The notes beneath the pieces are model-generated. The model saw only the letters and a program-made list of their open reading frames with translations. It did not search any database and was not told where the DNA came from. A stretch of 17,165 nucleotides of DNA from Christensenella sp. UBA4626. Lineage in GTDB: Bacteria; Bacillota; Clostridia; Christensenellales; UBA1242. Where the stretch lies: the NCBI GenBank assembly GCA_002406115.1, contig DHNC01000030.1, forward strand, positions 1-17,165. Reading direction: 5' to 3'. This document shows, piece by piece, positions 5,452 through 14,151 of this stretch. The position numbers and the translations under genes were made by a program. How positions within the stretch are numbered: the first letter of the stretch is position 1; the number at the start of each line of letters is the position of its first letter.

Positions 5452-6099
5452 CTATTCGGCCAGTGTATAGCCTGTGTAACCTAAAGCAGTTAATGCAGCG
5501 GCTGCATTAGCATTGCCTAAGTGTTGAACTGATTTAGCTTTAAATGTAATGCTAAATGTTTTACCCATGTTATTCAAAGCTGAAGCAGCTTGTCCATCTT
5601 TGTTTTCTTCAGTTGCATCGTAAGTAGCTGTTACAGAAGCAGTAACTTTTGCTGAAGTAACTTTATCATCAGCAGCTTTGTCACTATTTTCAATAACGAA
5701 AATTATAGAACCATCTTTTGTATATTTTGCTGCTGTAAGTCCAGTTTCTGTCAATGCAATGTCAGACAATGTTAAAGTAGCACCAGTACCAAGTTTAGTT
5801 TGATCAGCTGTAGCCTCAATAACAATCCATGTACCACGTGTAGAAGAATCTGTGTATTCAAGTTTTGCTGTGATTGTTTCTTTAGGTAACAATGCACTAG
5901 TGTTACCAGTCATAGTAACTGTATCACCAGCTTTCAAACTAATGTAACCTGTTGTAATATCGCCAGAACTTTTATCTGTTGTAGTAGCAGTAAAGTACGC
6001 GAAAGTGCCGCCGAAAGCGAGCATAGCGACCATCACAATTCCCATTATAATGATTGCAAATGTTGACTTTGTCATCTTTTTAGATTTCATTTTTGTCAT
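5452..6099 (-). CDS. TasA/camelysin-like SipW-type exported protein, complete (gene B)
   Basis: A 215-residue exported protein. Residues 1-12 are basic (MTKMKSKKMTKS); residues 13-32 are hydrophobic; GGTFAYFTATTTDKS marks the end of a SipW-dependent signal peptide as in TasA and camelysin. The mature part is Thr/Ala-rich and beta-rich (GYISLKAGD, ITAKLEYTD, GTWIVIEATAD) with NMGKTFSITFKAKSVQ near the C terminus, shared with gene A. By analogy with TasA it may form extracellular fibres or a biofilm-matrix component after cleavage by a dedicated signal peptidase; neither sipW nor a sortase motif is seen here. The ATG at 6099 has AAAGGGGA about nine bases upstream. It is expressed from a promoter about 490 bases upstream through a strongly structured leader. 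Codons 17 to 39, roughly, lie in the 67-bp inverted repeat, whose codon use differs from the rest of the gene. Confidence 0.85.
   Translation of the reverse strand: MTKMKSKKMTKSTFAIIIMGIVMVAMLAFGGTFAYFTATTTDKSSGDITTGYISLKAGDTVTMTGNTSALLPKETITAKLEYTDSSTRGTWIVIEATADQTKLGTGATLTLSDIALTETGLTAAKYTKDGSIIFVIENSDKAADDKVTSAKVTASVTATYDATEENKDGQAASALNNMGKTFSITFKAKSVQHLGNANAAAALTALGYTGYTLAE
5984..6050 (-). repeat. 67-bp inverted repeat, right copy (IR-R)
   Basis: Exact reverse complement of 4414-4480, in the same codon phase. Identity ends at 5984 inside the codon after FTAT and at 6050 just before TTTGCAATCA of the complete signal peptide. Confidence 0.92.
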
Positions 6100-6155
6100 T
6101 TTTATTTTTCCCCTTTAAAATTTTTTAAAAAATAAGTTTTTGCTTTGTTGATGTT

Positions 6156-6184
6156 TTGACAAGAACAAAGCGGTGCTGAATAAT
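6156..6184 (+). promoter_or_regulatory. Candidate antisense promoter in the gene B leader
   Basis: Perfect TTGACA (6156-6161), a 17-base spacer and AATAAT (6179-6184). It points away from gene B and into the leader, towards the terminator at 6461-6488. Confidence 0.45.
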
Positions 6185-6460
6185 TTTCTTTTTCGACCAA
6201 GACAACCATTCAACACATGGCAATTTAAGTTTTGCCAACTTAACTTTTGGCTGATGCCAAAAGTGTCTCCTAAATGCTTGGATGTCGATCAAATGATTAT
6301 CATTTGTTACATACTAAGCAATTTGAAACTTTAATTTCCGCACCTGGTGTGTACAATTCAAGTGCGAAAGTTTGCATCACTACAAACAAATTTGCAAATT
6401 TACTTGTAGGGCTCCTAACCCTTACAATCCCGATGTGTTGCCACATCAAGTTTGCCTTTT

Positions 6461-6488
6461 GCATTTTGCCTTGGCAAAATGCTTTTTT
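6461..6488 (+). terminator. Plus-strand terminator-like hairpin
   Basis: GCATTTTGCC and GGCAAAATGC (6461-6482) form a perfect stem followed by six T residues (6483-6488) on the plus strand. On the minus strand it is followed by A residues, so as a terminator it works only for plus-strand transcription. With the promoter at 6156-6184 it would delimit an RNA of about 300 bases antisense to the gene B leader. Confidence 0.5.
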
Positions 6489-6591
6489 AAAGTAGCCAAT
6501 ATGTTGCTAACTAACGTTTGCTTAACATATTAAGCAACTTTTTTGTGTGTATTAGTATGTTTAATCGACATCACATACCTTACGATTTAAT

Positions 6592-6618
6592 CTTATAACA
6601 AAAAAAAATCATAGTCAA
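6592..6618 (-). promoter_or_regulatory. Promoter of gene B
   Basis: On the minus strand TTGACT (6613-6618) precedes TATAAG (6592-6597) by 15 bases, or TAAGAT (6590-6595) by 17. Both readings place the start near 6583. It is the best promoter-like pair upstream of the structured leader. Confidence 0.5.
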
Positions 6619-6756
6619 ACAAAAAACGACATTTTTTGGCAAAATTTAAAAAAAGTTGGCAAACGCCAAATTTCCCGACTGCTAAAAACCATTTACGAAG
6701 AACAATAACCCAACCTAAATCTCTTGTTCCCTTCTGGGTGTTCAAAAACGTCCTTG

Positions 6757-6770
6757 CCTCGTGTCCCTTA
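6757..6770 (+). repeat. Fragment of the palindromic repeat
   Basis: CCTCGTGTCCCTTA resembles the outer end of the element at 6791-6960 (CTCGTGTCCCCTT). A weaker match, CTCTTGTTCCCTT, lies at 6721. These look like degenerate pieces of the same family next to the intact copy. Confidence 0.4.
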
Positions 6771-6790
6771 AAGTTAACAACTAGACCAAT

Positions 6791-6960
6791 ATCTCGTGTC
6801 CCCTTGAGAGGGGAAGGTTGGTGTGAATGTAATGAACACCAAAGGGTAGTTTACAATATTATCCTTATTTAAAAGCCAGATAAAAGAGGACTTAAATAAA
6901 CTACCCTTTGTTAAAACGCAAGCGTTTTACCAACCTTCCCCTCTCAAGGGGACACGAGAT
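6791..6960. repeat. 170-bp palindromic element with 32-bp perfect arms
   Basis: 6791-6822 and 6929-6960 are perfect reverse complements (ATCTCGTGTCCCCTTGAG at the outer end, AAGGTTGGT at the inner end). Inside, AAAGGGTAGTTTA (6841-6853) pairs with 6897-6909, and side hairpins form at 6818-6842 (TTGGTGT/ACACCAA) and 6912-6927 (AAAACGC/GCGTTTT). The whole can fold as a branched cruciform. It contains no credible gene. A related sequence lies at 14371-14483, so this is a dispersed non-coding repeat, possibly MITE-like. Confidence 0.85.
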
Positions 6961-7064
6961 TTTGTCTCATTTAGAATAATACAAGGGTACACGAGAAATC
7001 TTTTTCCGCCCACACTCAGAATGACATGATTAAATGCTTAAAACGACGGCGAAACATTCGCCGC

Positions 7065-7099
7065 AAAAAAGGCTCCTACGTTAGATGTCAGAGCCTTTT
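7065..7099 (-). terminator. Terminator of the giant secreted-protein gene
   Basis: On the minus strand AAAAGGCTC and GAGCCTTTTTT (7067-7075 with 7091-7099) form a 9-bp stem with a 15-base loop and end in a U tract, 84 bases after the stop. A second perfect 7-bp hairpin, CGGCGAA-ACA-TTCGCCG, follows at 7047-7063. Confidence 0.8.
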
Positions 7100-7182
7100 A
7101 AACAACAAACCAAATTTACAATCGTTGCGAGATAAAATTGTTTGATTTAAACAACAAAATATGTTTTGTTAAAACCAATTTA

Positions 7183-10100
7183 TTAAGATATGCCGAGTAC
7201 TTTGACTGCGGTGTAACTAAGTTTAAGAGCAACATTATCCGAGCCAGTGAATGCAAGTTGTATGCTATCTGCTGTGCCGTTTTGCCCTGGTGTGAGTTGC
7301 AAACTATATTGATAAGTGTTGCCATCAATTTGCACGCTCAAAATAATGATGTTGCTATTGTTTTTATCTCTTTCAACTGTCACGCCAGAAGTGAGTGGAG
7401 TTCCGTCCGCAAGTTTAACCTCAAAGCACGAATTGAGTTGGTCGGCTTGCCAATTCATATTGAATGTGAACGACAAAACCTCGTCTGCAAAACTGATAGC
7501 GGTGAGTTGTTTTTTGCCGTCAGTCTTTTCTGCTGTTGCCACGAAATCCACCCTTGTTTTATCGTTATATAGGTAGGATTTTTGAGCAATGTCTGAGTTA
7601 AACCTTTCGCCGTCTTGAAGAGTGGTTGGATCGTTTAGTTTCCATGAGATGATGTCGTCATACAACTCTTCCGTTGTGGTGAGTTTAAATTGATTTTTGC
7701 TTATCACAACAACAAAGTTGCGGTCAGATGTAAGTTTGAATGTCTGTTCGATTTCCGCCATTTTCTCGCCGCCGTCAACCGAAATTGAATATTTGGTTGG
7801 GGCTTTTGAGGTAATTTTAAGCGTCAACTCACTGTTTTCCACATAATATCCACTTACAAAGCGTGTGGTGCCGGTGAGGATTGTGTTATCCAATTTGACT
7901 TCGTTCAAATATTGAGCGCCGCTCTTCTCGTCGATTGTTACGGTTACATAATATTTTGACTTGCTCTTAACATACAAGCGAATAGTTTTGCTGCCGTTGA
8001 CTGTTTCGATTGTATCAAGCAATTCTTCTGTGATTTTAAGTGTGTCGCCAGAAATCTTTTGCTCGCCGTCTTTGTTGACGTAGTAATAGTAATCCAATTC
8101 CTCTTGCAACAAGTTTTGTTGGCGAACAAACGTAAGCACATCGTTCACGCTGGATTGTTTTGGCAAGGTGTAAATCGAATTTCTGCCAGTTGCTTGATAG
8201 CCGTTTGATTTGTAGGTGTAATTGTTGCGGTTGTTGGATGTCAAAACCAATTCTGTGTTGACAAGCACTTTTTTAAATACCGCATAATAAGTGCCGGAAA
8301 CGGAGGCGATGAAACTATCTTCCGCCATACCCTCTGGCAAAACGCCGTCTGTGATTGTGATATATCCGTTGTTATCCAACTTATAATCAGGGTTGACTTG
8401 CCCATAATCTTTTTTGATACCCACAAACTCGTAACTGTATGGCAATTTGTTGAGTTTAATCCTAATTGTGTAGCCCAACATAAATTGAATGGACTTTTCT
8501 TGCAAGCCCTCTCTTATATACAAATCCACAAACGATTGCATAGTTTGCAAATCTTCTTCATGGAAGACTGCGCCGTTTGAATTATCCGCCACCACTTTAA
8601 GTTCAATTTGCCCTTTCTCTCCGTCGGTTATCAAAACACGGATGTTTATGCCCTGCTTTTTGTAGTCTAAAGCAGTAACCTCAATTCCATCATCCGCACT
8701 CAATCTATCTTGCGATGAGTTAACTTCAAACCTAACCTTATAGCCAGTTTTTAGGGCGTATGAGAGGATGATTGTGTCGTTTTGCAAAACATAAGATGCA
8801 ACGGAAGGATTGTTCGTAATATTGTTCAATTGACCACGTCTGATTTCTGACACTGAAACGGCAGTATCAAAGTAGTCCAAAATTTCGCTCTCGTCAAGAA
8901 CTCTGCCCTTATAATTATATGTTATATCTATAGACAACTCTTTTGGAGTGAAGTCAGCGAAAATTGTTGTATCACCACTCAATGTGAAAGGTGAACTGAT
9001 TTCTGCCTGATTTGCTATAAACTTAACGCTGGTGTAATAGTCTTGATCGTACGACGCCAGCAACACATTAGATAGACCTAAATAAGTGTATCCAATGGCT
9101 GTTTCTTCCAAAGTGTTCGTCGTGGTTAAAACAATTGAGTTGTTGTCACCATTTGTCAAACTAACTGTCCTTGTGCTGCAATTAGTGTCGTTTGCGTTGT
9201 CCGCTTTGATTTTAAGCGTAATTTCATACATCGGCACAACCTGCATTGCCAAATAGATTGTCCTATTTTCTTCTGGAACAATCAAGCCAGCGGTTGTTTG
9301 CACCATGTTAAACAAGTGTTCAGTGTCGATGTTGAAAATGTGGATAGGTTGATTTTTAAGTAAGAACAAATATTTTTGGTTGTACTGGCTTCTATCCGCT
9401 ATTGAACGTGGCAGATACGACCAACTTGACAAAATTGCGTACTTAACACCGTCTTCGGCGAGATAATAATATGTCAAAATTTCGTTTTCATTTCCGAATG
9501 TGATTGCTGCATGAGGAAGATTCCATGTTATTGTTTTGCCCAGTTGCCATTTTTCTTCTTCGCCCAAAACATTGCCTGTCCCCAATGGAGCCGATGCATC
9601 GTTGTTGTCTTGATTGAATACATAATAATTAACATCAAAATCCAACAATTTGTTATTTATTATAATAGGTTGAATATTTTGTACTGCGTCTGGACTGCAC
9701 GTAAATGTTGTATCGTTGTCATTTATAAGCAATCCATACATATATTGCCTTAACCAAGCGCCGCCCAATTGGAAATACAAAGTTTGCAATTCTGTTGGAG
9801 TTTGTCTGGTTATTTCTGTACCACCAAAGTCAATACTTTGCAATCCAATCAATGAGTTTGTTATGCTCAAAGCAAAATCAGGGTCGCCCAAGCCATAGCC
9901 TGCATAAGCGTAATAGAAAAATTCATATTTGCTGCCACGTTGCAAGTTGTTGAACGAATAAGTGGACGATGTTGTTGTTTTATCCCCAGTTGCATGTGTG
10001 ATTTCAATCAAACCGCCTGTACTTATAGCCATGCTTATGCTTGTTTTATACGTGATAGGTGCAAAGTTTGCATTCAATTTGACCTCTTGTCCGGAAGATA

Positions 10101-13100
10101 AGGTAATGTTGTCATTTTCACCAGTTCCGTAGGTCAACAATGTTGTTCCTGTTTCTCTATCTATGTTTAATGTGTCAAGGTTGAACGTATAAGAAACATT
10201 ATTTTTATCGCCAAAATCCGCAGCCCCAGTGAAAGCTCCATTAAAGCGGTAACCCAACATTTGGTCGTAATACGCATTGTCCTTTTTAAGGTCTGCAATC
10301 TTACTTTGGTCGTAAACTTTCACCTTAATTTCACAACCACCGTAAATGGTTATATTTGTGTCGGCGATTGAAGTTAAATCTCCAATATTTGTGCTTAAAT
10401 TCGCAACTATTTTAGCAATATCATCAGATGATAAACCGTCACCAAATTTGTAAACTTTTTTGACATATGCCCCATTATTGACATTTGCATCATAAACATA
10501 GACAACCAAGTATTTGCCCGTGCCGCATACCAACGAACCAATATTAGCATTGTCAATTGTATCTTCTACTTCAACGGTCAAATAGCCATAGAAATTGCCG
10601 TAGGATTTGTCATTCAAATCAATTATTGTGTCAAAATTGAATTTGTATGATTCTCTATAAAACATTGCATAGAGTACTTGAGTGCCTGCCCCATCGTAAA
10701 CCCATGTATCTTCAAGAATTTTTGCTGTGCTTTGGCTATTTGTCAACTTATTGTTATAATCATCAGTCAAAAGGAAATCCGTGTTACCCTCTTTCCCATT
10801 ATATCGCCATGCAATCAATTCACAATAAGTTTTATTGAAATCCAAATTTCCGATGATGTGTTTGTTTGCAACAAAGATAAATTTGCCAGTCTTATCACTA
10901 TATACAGTCCTCAACTGATATTCCGTACTATTGCCGTCAATACCACTAACATATGTTTTTACTTTCCCACCAAAAGCGTTTGCATATGCCTCTGCTGTAC
11001 CAGTGTATACTTTCCCTTCTTCTGGTTTGGCGTATTTAGCATCCATCCAATTGATATAAGTCAATTCGTTTTCATTTTTTTCCGGATTGCCGCTAGTAGG
11101 GCCATAAGCCCCAGACGGTGTTTCATCACCATACAAGCCATTCAATGTCAGTTTGTAAATGTTGTCAACTTCATAACGTTTTAATGTCAACGTGTAAACA
11201 TATTTCGGACTATTTTCAACAGTACTGATATTTTTATATTTAAACTTTCCAGACGGAATATTTAAATAATCCCACACAATTTCGCCAGCGTTTCCGTCGT
11301 CGCAAACAATAACACTTTTTGCTGGTTCTTCATCTTCACCATAATAATAGTAAGCCAATGATTTGCCAGACGTAACACTATCGCGTTTAATTCTATAATT
11401 TCCACCAAAAACAAATTCCTTATCTATAATATGGGCTGTTTCAGTTTTTGGATTTGTTGTTTTATCCTCATACAAATCTATTGTCGCCGCTTTCCATTCT
11501 AGTGTAATTGCTATGGTTGTACCCAAAAATACATAATCGCCCTGCGTCCAAGTATCCAACTGTGTTGCCAAATCACCAAACGTCTTGTCTTTAAGTTTAC
11601 CAACATCAATGGATACAGGTGTTTCACTTGTAATTGCACTCCAACTTTCACCATCAAATTTCGCATAGTATGGCGTCCCACCATAGTTGAATGTAATTGT
11701 GTACGCACTGATGTCATATCCATATCTAAAGACACCATAGTTTTTATCAGTATTAAACAGGGTTTTGTTAGCAATTTCATCACTCTTATGGAATGCTGTT
11801 TCGTTTGAGTATACAAATGTTGACGTATCTTTAGAATTTATCGTGAAATCAGCTTTTTCAGTTACGTTTATAGTTCCATTTTCGCCTTTTCTAACAACAC
11901 CTGAATAATAAACATCTGATGATTTACCGCTAAGCATTGTGTTTTGAATTGCAACATTGTAATTTCTGCTCCAATTTGGGATAAGAGGCATAACATAAGA
12001 ACCTTCATATCCATGTTCTGAATTATCCCATTTTTTTGGGTTGTCTGAAATTAAAAATGTAAAGTCACCTACGCCATAAATCTTAGAAACCTGAATATAA
12101 AGTGATTTTCTATTATTCAAAGTTATGGATTTATCGTAATAATCAAATGCAACCCACGATGAGCCTTTATACCAGCGACCATTTTCATCTTCTTCGTATC
12201 CCAATTCCGTTATCGCCGTCACATCCAACAGCCAGCAAGTGAAAGATGAATTCTCTGTGTTAAGTTTGCTCCAATCCGCACCGAACCAGCCTTTAAGAGT
12301 ACTAATATCGTCTTTAGTTGGCAATTCGAAGCCCGCTACACTTAAATTTTGACCTAATTGAACCAAAACATCTTGATAAGCATCGACATTTATAGAAGTA
12401 TTAGACTCATCAGGCGTTGTTCCATTTGGATAATAAAAGCCACTTTTATTTCCGTTTGTATTCTCACTCCCGACAAGTTCGCCGTTGTTATTTTTTTCAC
12501 CTTTAACCGTGTATCCAAAACTCATGTTATATTTTGTCACTGAATATGTTGCCGTGATAGCCTCATCACCATTGCTAATTGTTAAAGCTTCTTTATTTAC
12601 AGTGTCCTTTTTATAAAAATATTCTGACTCTGTTTCATTTTTAGAAGTGTAACCAATTTTGTCTAAATCACAACCCTCAGAATTTTCTAGCGTAACTGTT
12701 ACACTCTCGTTTTTGTAACTCGTTTTGCCTTCTTCAATGCTTTTTTTCAATGCTGAAAAAGTAAATTTGTGGGCATTAACAGAATTTTCCGTCGTTTTTG
12801 AATATTTTACTTGTGTGTTCTTATGCACCTTAAATATATAACCGCCGTTTTTCTTGGTTGCCACGCCAGTGACATCCACTTCCCAATTTGGACCGTATGT
12901 AGATGTTTTTGCGGTATCGGTTACTGTTGGTTGGCTAAATTCCAATGGAACCATTACAAATTTTGGAGCAATATTTTTCTTAACCTCTTTAAATACTATA
13001 GTTATGCTATTGTTTCTTACTTCTACCTTGTCATTTTCAAATTCCACTTCTCCGCTACCTAAAGCTGAGAAAGTATAACCATAAAAGGAATATCCGCTTG

Positions 13101-13914
13101 AACCCGATACATCATTGGTCGTCAATGAGTAATCTTCTGGTATTGAGCGGCTTGCGACATTATTTTTTTCCAGTAGTATTGTTTCACCATTGTAATCAAC
13201 AACTCTTATATTTAATGAAATAGTTTTAAATTTCAAAAAGGCACGCAAGGTTGGCAATCCGTTGTTATAGCCAGTTGTCCTTGGCAAATACCATGTGGTG
13301 GTAGATGTTTCGTTCGCATCAATACTCCATCCTAATGTCCCTTGGTAAAAATCAAGTACATCTTGACGAGTTTTATCTAAAGAGTCTGTTATAGAACCAG
13401 TGAAAGTGATTTTTACCTTTTCATTATCTGATGAAGTATATGTAATTGAACCCTCGTCGTCATTTCGCTCATAGGTATATTTAAGAAAAACTGCGTTATA
13501 AGTTACTGTTGCACTAACATTTTCATTCCCTACTGATAAAATAGTAGGCAAAGATTGCCCTTCAAAAAGTTCTTCTGCTGCAGAACTACTATCAGTTAAA
13601 TCTTCGTTATTGGTACCTATTACAGAACCCAATTCCCAGTGGCTGAAATAATAACCATAAGCCAAATTTTTACTGGTGCTAAGTTCAGGAACAACGCCAG
13701 TTGTTGAGGATGAAACCGACACCGTTTTTGTTATCTCATTATCATCGAATCTATTTCCATATGCCGCTGCAAAAACATAGTTTATTGTCTCATTTGCGGC
13801 GTAGGAAGATTTTGAAAGCAATGCGTGATTAAATAAAATGGACGAAAAAACAGAGACAACTGCAATCAGAATTGTCAAGAAAGTTTTTCTGATATTGTGT
13901 TTGCTTGATGCCAC
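7183..13914 (-). CDS. Giant secreted surface protein with degenerate beta-repeat domains
   Basis: A 2243-residue protein, the largest gene here. The start codon is GTG at 13914: AAAGGGGA lies about five bases upstream. Residues 1-39 are a signal peptide (SSKHNIRK, hydrophobic TFLTILIAVVSVFSSILF, then SYA-A as probable cleavage site). The rest is Tyr/Asn/Thr/Asp-rich and almost all beta-type. It has recurring units ending in GYxF.G/Y.F followed by T..Y.A.F, for example YGYYFSHWEL...YNAVF, GYSFYGYTF and GYRFNGAF. These recall degenerate InlB-type or Listeria-Bacteroides repeats; exact repeat borders cannot be set by eye. No LPXTG, SLH or choline-binding motif is seen at the C terminus (ends KVLGIS), so the mode of surface attachment is unknown. 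An adhesin or other surface role is inference. It has its own terminator and a weak promoter, so it is probably monocistronic. Confidence 0.8.
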   Translation of the reverse strand: MASSKHNIRKTFLTILIAVVSVFSSILFNHALLSKSSYAANETINYVFAAAYGNRFDDNEITKTVSVSSSTTGVVPELSTSKNLAYGYYFSHWELGSVIGTNNEDLTDSSSAAEELFEGQSLPTILSVGNENVSATVTYNAVFLKYTYERNDDEGSITYTSSDNEKVKITFTGSITDSLDKTRQDVLDFYQGTLGWSIDANETSTTTWYLPRTTGYNNGLPTLRAFLKFKTISLNIRVVDYNGETILLEKNNVASRSIPEDYSLTTNDVSGSSGYSFYGYTFSALGSGEVEFENDKVEVRNNSITIVFKEVKKNIAPKFVMVPLEFSQPTVTDTAKTSTYGPNWEVDVTGVATKKNGGYIFKVHKNTQVKYSKTTENSVNAHKFTFSALKKSIEEGKTSYKNESVTVTLENSEGCDLDKIGYTSKNETESEYFYKKDTVNKEALTISNGDEAITATYSVTKYNMSFGYTVKGEKNNNGELVGSENTNGNKSGFYYPNGTTPDESNTSINVDAYQDVLVQLGQNLSVAGFELPTKDDISTLKGWFGADWSKLNTENSSFTCWLLDVTAITELGYEEDENGRWYKGSSWVAFDYYDKSITLNNRKSLYIQVSKIYGVGDFTFLISDNPKKWDNSEHGYEGSYVMPLIPNWSRNYNVAIQNTMLSGKSSDVYYSGVVRKGENGTINVTEKADFTINSKDTSTFVYSNETAFHKSDEIANKTLFNTDKNYGVFRYGYDISAYTITFNYGGTPYYAKFDGESWSAITSETPVSIDVGKLKDKTFGDLATQLDTWTQGDYVFLGTTIAITLEWKAATIDLYEDKTTNPKTETAHIIDKEFVFGGNYRIKRDSVTSGKSLAYYYYGEDEEPAKSVIVCDDGNAGEIVWDYLNIPSGKFKYKNISTVENSPKYVYTLTLKRYEVDNIYKLTLNGLYGDETPSGAYGPTSGNPEKNENELTYINWMDAKYAKPEEGKVYTGTAEAYANAFGGKVKTYVSGIDGNSTEYQLRTVYSDKTGKFIFVANKHIIGNLDFNKTYCELIAWRYNGKEGNTDFLLTDDYNNKLTNSQSTAKILEDTWVYDGAGTQVLYAMFYRESYKFNFDTIIDLNDKSYGNFYGYLTVEVEDTIDNANIGSLVCGTGKYLVVYVYDANVNNGAYVKKVYKFGDGLSSDDIAKIVANLSTNIGDLTSIADTNITIYGGCEIKVKVYDQSKIADLKKDNAYYDQMLGYRFNGAFTGAADFGDKNNVSYTFNLDTLNIDRETGTTLLTYGTGENDNITLSSGQEVKLNANFAPITYKTSISMAISTGGLIEITHATGDKTTTSSTYSFNNLQRGSKYEFFYYAYAGYGLGDPDFALSITNSLIGLQSIDFGGTEITRQTPTELQTLYFQLGGAWLRQYMYGLLINDNDTTFTCSPDAVQNIQPIIINNKLLDFDVNYYVFNQDNNDASAPLGTGNVLGEEEKWQLGKTITWNLPHAAITFGNENEILTYYYLAEDGVKYAILSSWSYLPRSIADRSQYNQKYLFLLKNQPIHIFNIDTEHLFNMVQTTAGLIVPEENRTIYLAMQVVPMYEITLKIKADNANDTNCSTRTVSLTNGDNNSIVLTTTNTLEETAIGYTYLGLSNVLLASYDQDYYTSVKFIANQAEISSPFTLSGDTTIFADFTPKELSIDITYNYKGRVLDESEILDYFDTAVSVSEIRRGQLNNITNNPSVASYVLQNDTIILSYALKTGYKVRFEVNSSQDRLSADDGIEVTALDYKKQGINIRVLITDGEKGQIELKVVADNSNGAVFHEEDLQTMQSFVDLYIREGLQEKSIQFMLGYTIRIKLNKLPYSYEFVGIKKDYGQVNPDYKLDNNGYITITDGVLPEGMAEDSFIASVSGTYYAVFKKVLVNTELVLTSNNRNNYTYKSNGYQATGRNSIYTLPKQSSVNDVLTFVRQQNLLQEELDYYYYVNKDGEQKISGDTLKITEELLDTIETVNGSKTIRLYVKSKSKYYVTVTIDEKSGAQYLNEVKLDNTILTGTTRFVSGYYVENSELTLKITSKAPTKYSISVDGGEKMAEIEQTFKLTSDRNFVVVISKNQFKLTTTEELYDDIISWKLNDPTTLQDGERFNSDIAQKSYLYNDKTRVDFVATAEKTDGKKQLTAISFADEVLSFTFNMNWQADQLNSCFEVKLADGTPLTSGVTVERDKNNSNIIILSVQIDGNTYQYSLQLTPGQNGTADSIQLAFTGSDNVALKLSYTAVKVLGIS

Positions 13915-13936
13915 TGTTTCCCCTTTACTTGTTTTT

Positions 13937-13966
13937 AGTTTACCACAATCAAAAAGTTTTTTCCAA
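13937..13966 (-). promoter_or_regulatory. Possible promoter of the giant gene
   Basis: On the minus strand TTGGAA (13961-13966) and TAAACT (13937-13942) are separated by 18 bases; each matches four consensus positions. It would give a short leader containing the AAAGGGGA ribosome binding site. Confidence 0.35.
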
Positions 13967-14151
13967 ACATTTGCAATATTTTTTAAAAAATATTTATTTA
14001 TTCAACGCTACCATTTTTTGAAATAAAATGATTCATAACGTTATTTTCTCAAAATCTCGCTACGCTCAAAAGATTCTCCACTTCAAAACTACGTATTTCG
14101 TTCAGAATGACATTAACAGACTTTTTACCACGCACATACCAGTCATGTTGA

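Larger units (their letters stand above)
4414..6050. other. Predicted invertible DNA segment
   Basis: Two perfect 67-bp inverted repeats (4414-4480 and 5984-6050) flank two tail-to-tail gene bodies. Recombination between the repeats would invert 4481-5983 and exchange which body is joined, in the same reading frame, to the complete upstream end at 6099 (promoter, leader, ribosome binding site, basic signal-peptide start). The structure is seen directly; the inversion is inferred. No invertase, integrase or transposase is in the window. Confidence 0.6.
6117..6585 (-). ncRNA. Long structured 5' leader of gene B
   Basis: About 480 bases between a promoter and gene B, packed with hairpins: 6518-6537 (8 bp), 6461-6482 (10 bp), 6432-6447 (6 bp closed by GCAA, a GNRA loop, on the minus strand), 6404-6427, 6380-6409 (13 bp), 6290-6306, 6243-6264 (9 bp), 6225-6243 and 6142-6171 (8 bp). 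The 6380-6409 stem pairs fully on the minus strand using one G-U and one U-G pair, but would have two mismatches on the plus strand, which points to a minus-strand RNA. It shares 6404-6409 with the neighbouring hairpin, so the two cannot form together, as in a switching leader. I could not match it to a known riboswitch class. Confidence 0.6.

Noticed and set aside
6380..6460. c-di-GMP-I (GEMM) riboswitch
   Set aside because: GGCAAACU, a GNRA hairpin and GGGA are present, but the ACGCAAAGCC segment and the second half of the aptamer are missing.
6274..6495. Plus-strand frame of 73 codons in the gene B leader
   Set aside because: It crosses several stems and the plus-strand terminator and has no ribosome binding site; the region is better explained as structured RNA.
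6636..6872. Plus-strand frame of 78 codons
   Set aside because: It lies largely in the palindromic repeat and its degenerate fragments; composition and start context are not gene-like.
10678..11184. 168-codon plus-strand frame opposite the giant gene
   Set aside because: It is a shadow of a long continuous coding sequence; no ribosome binding site or recognisable protein.
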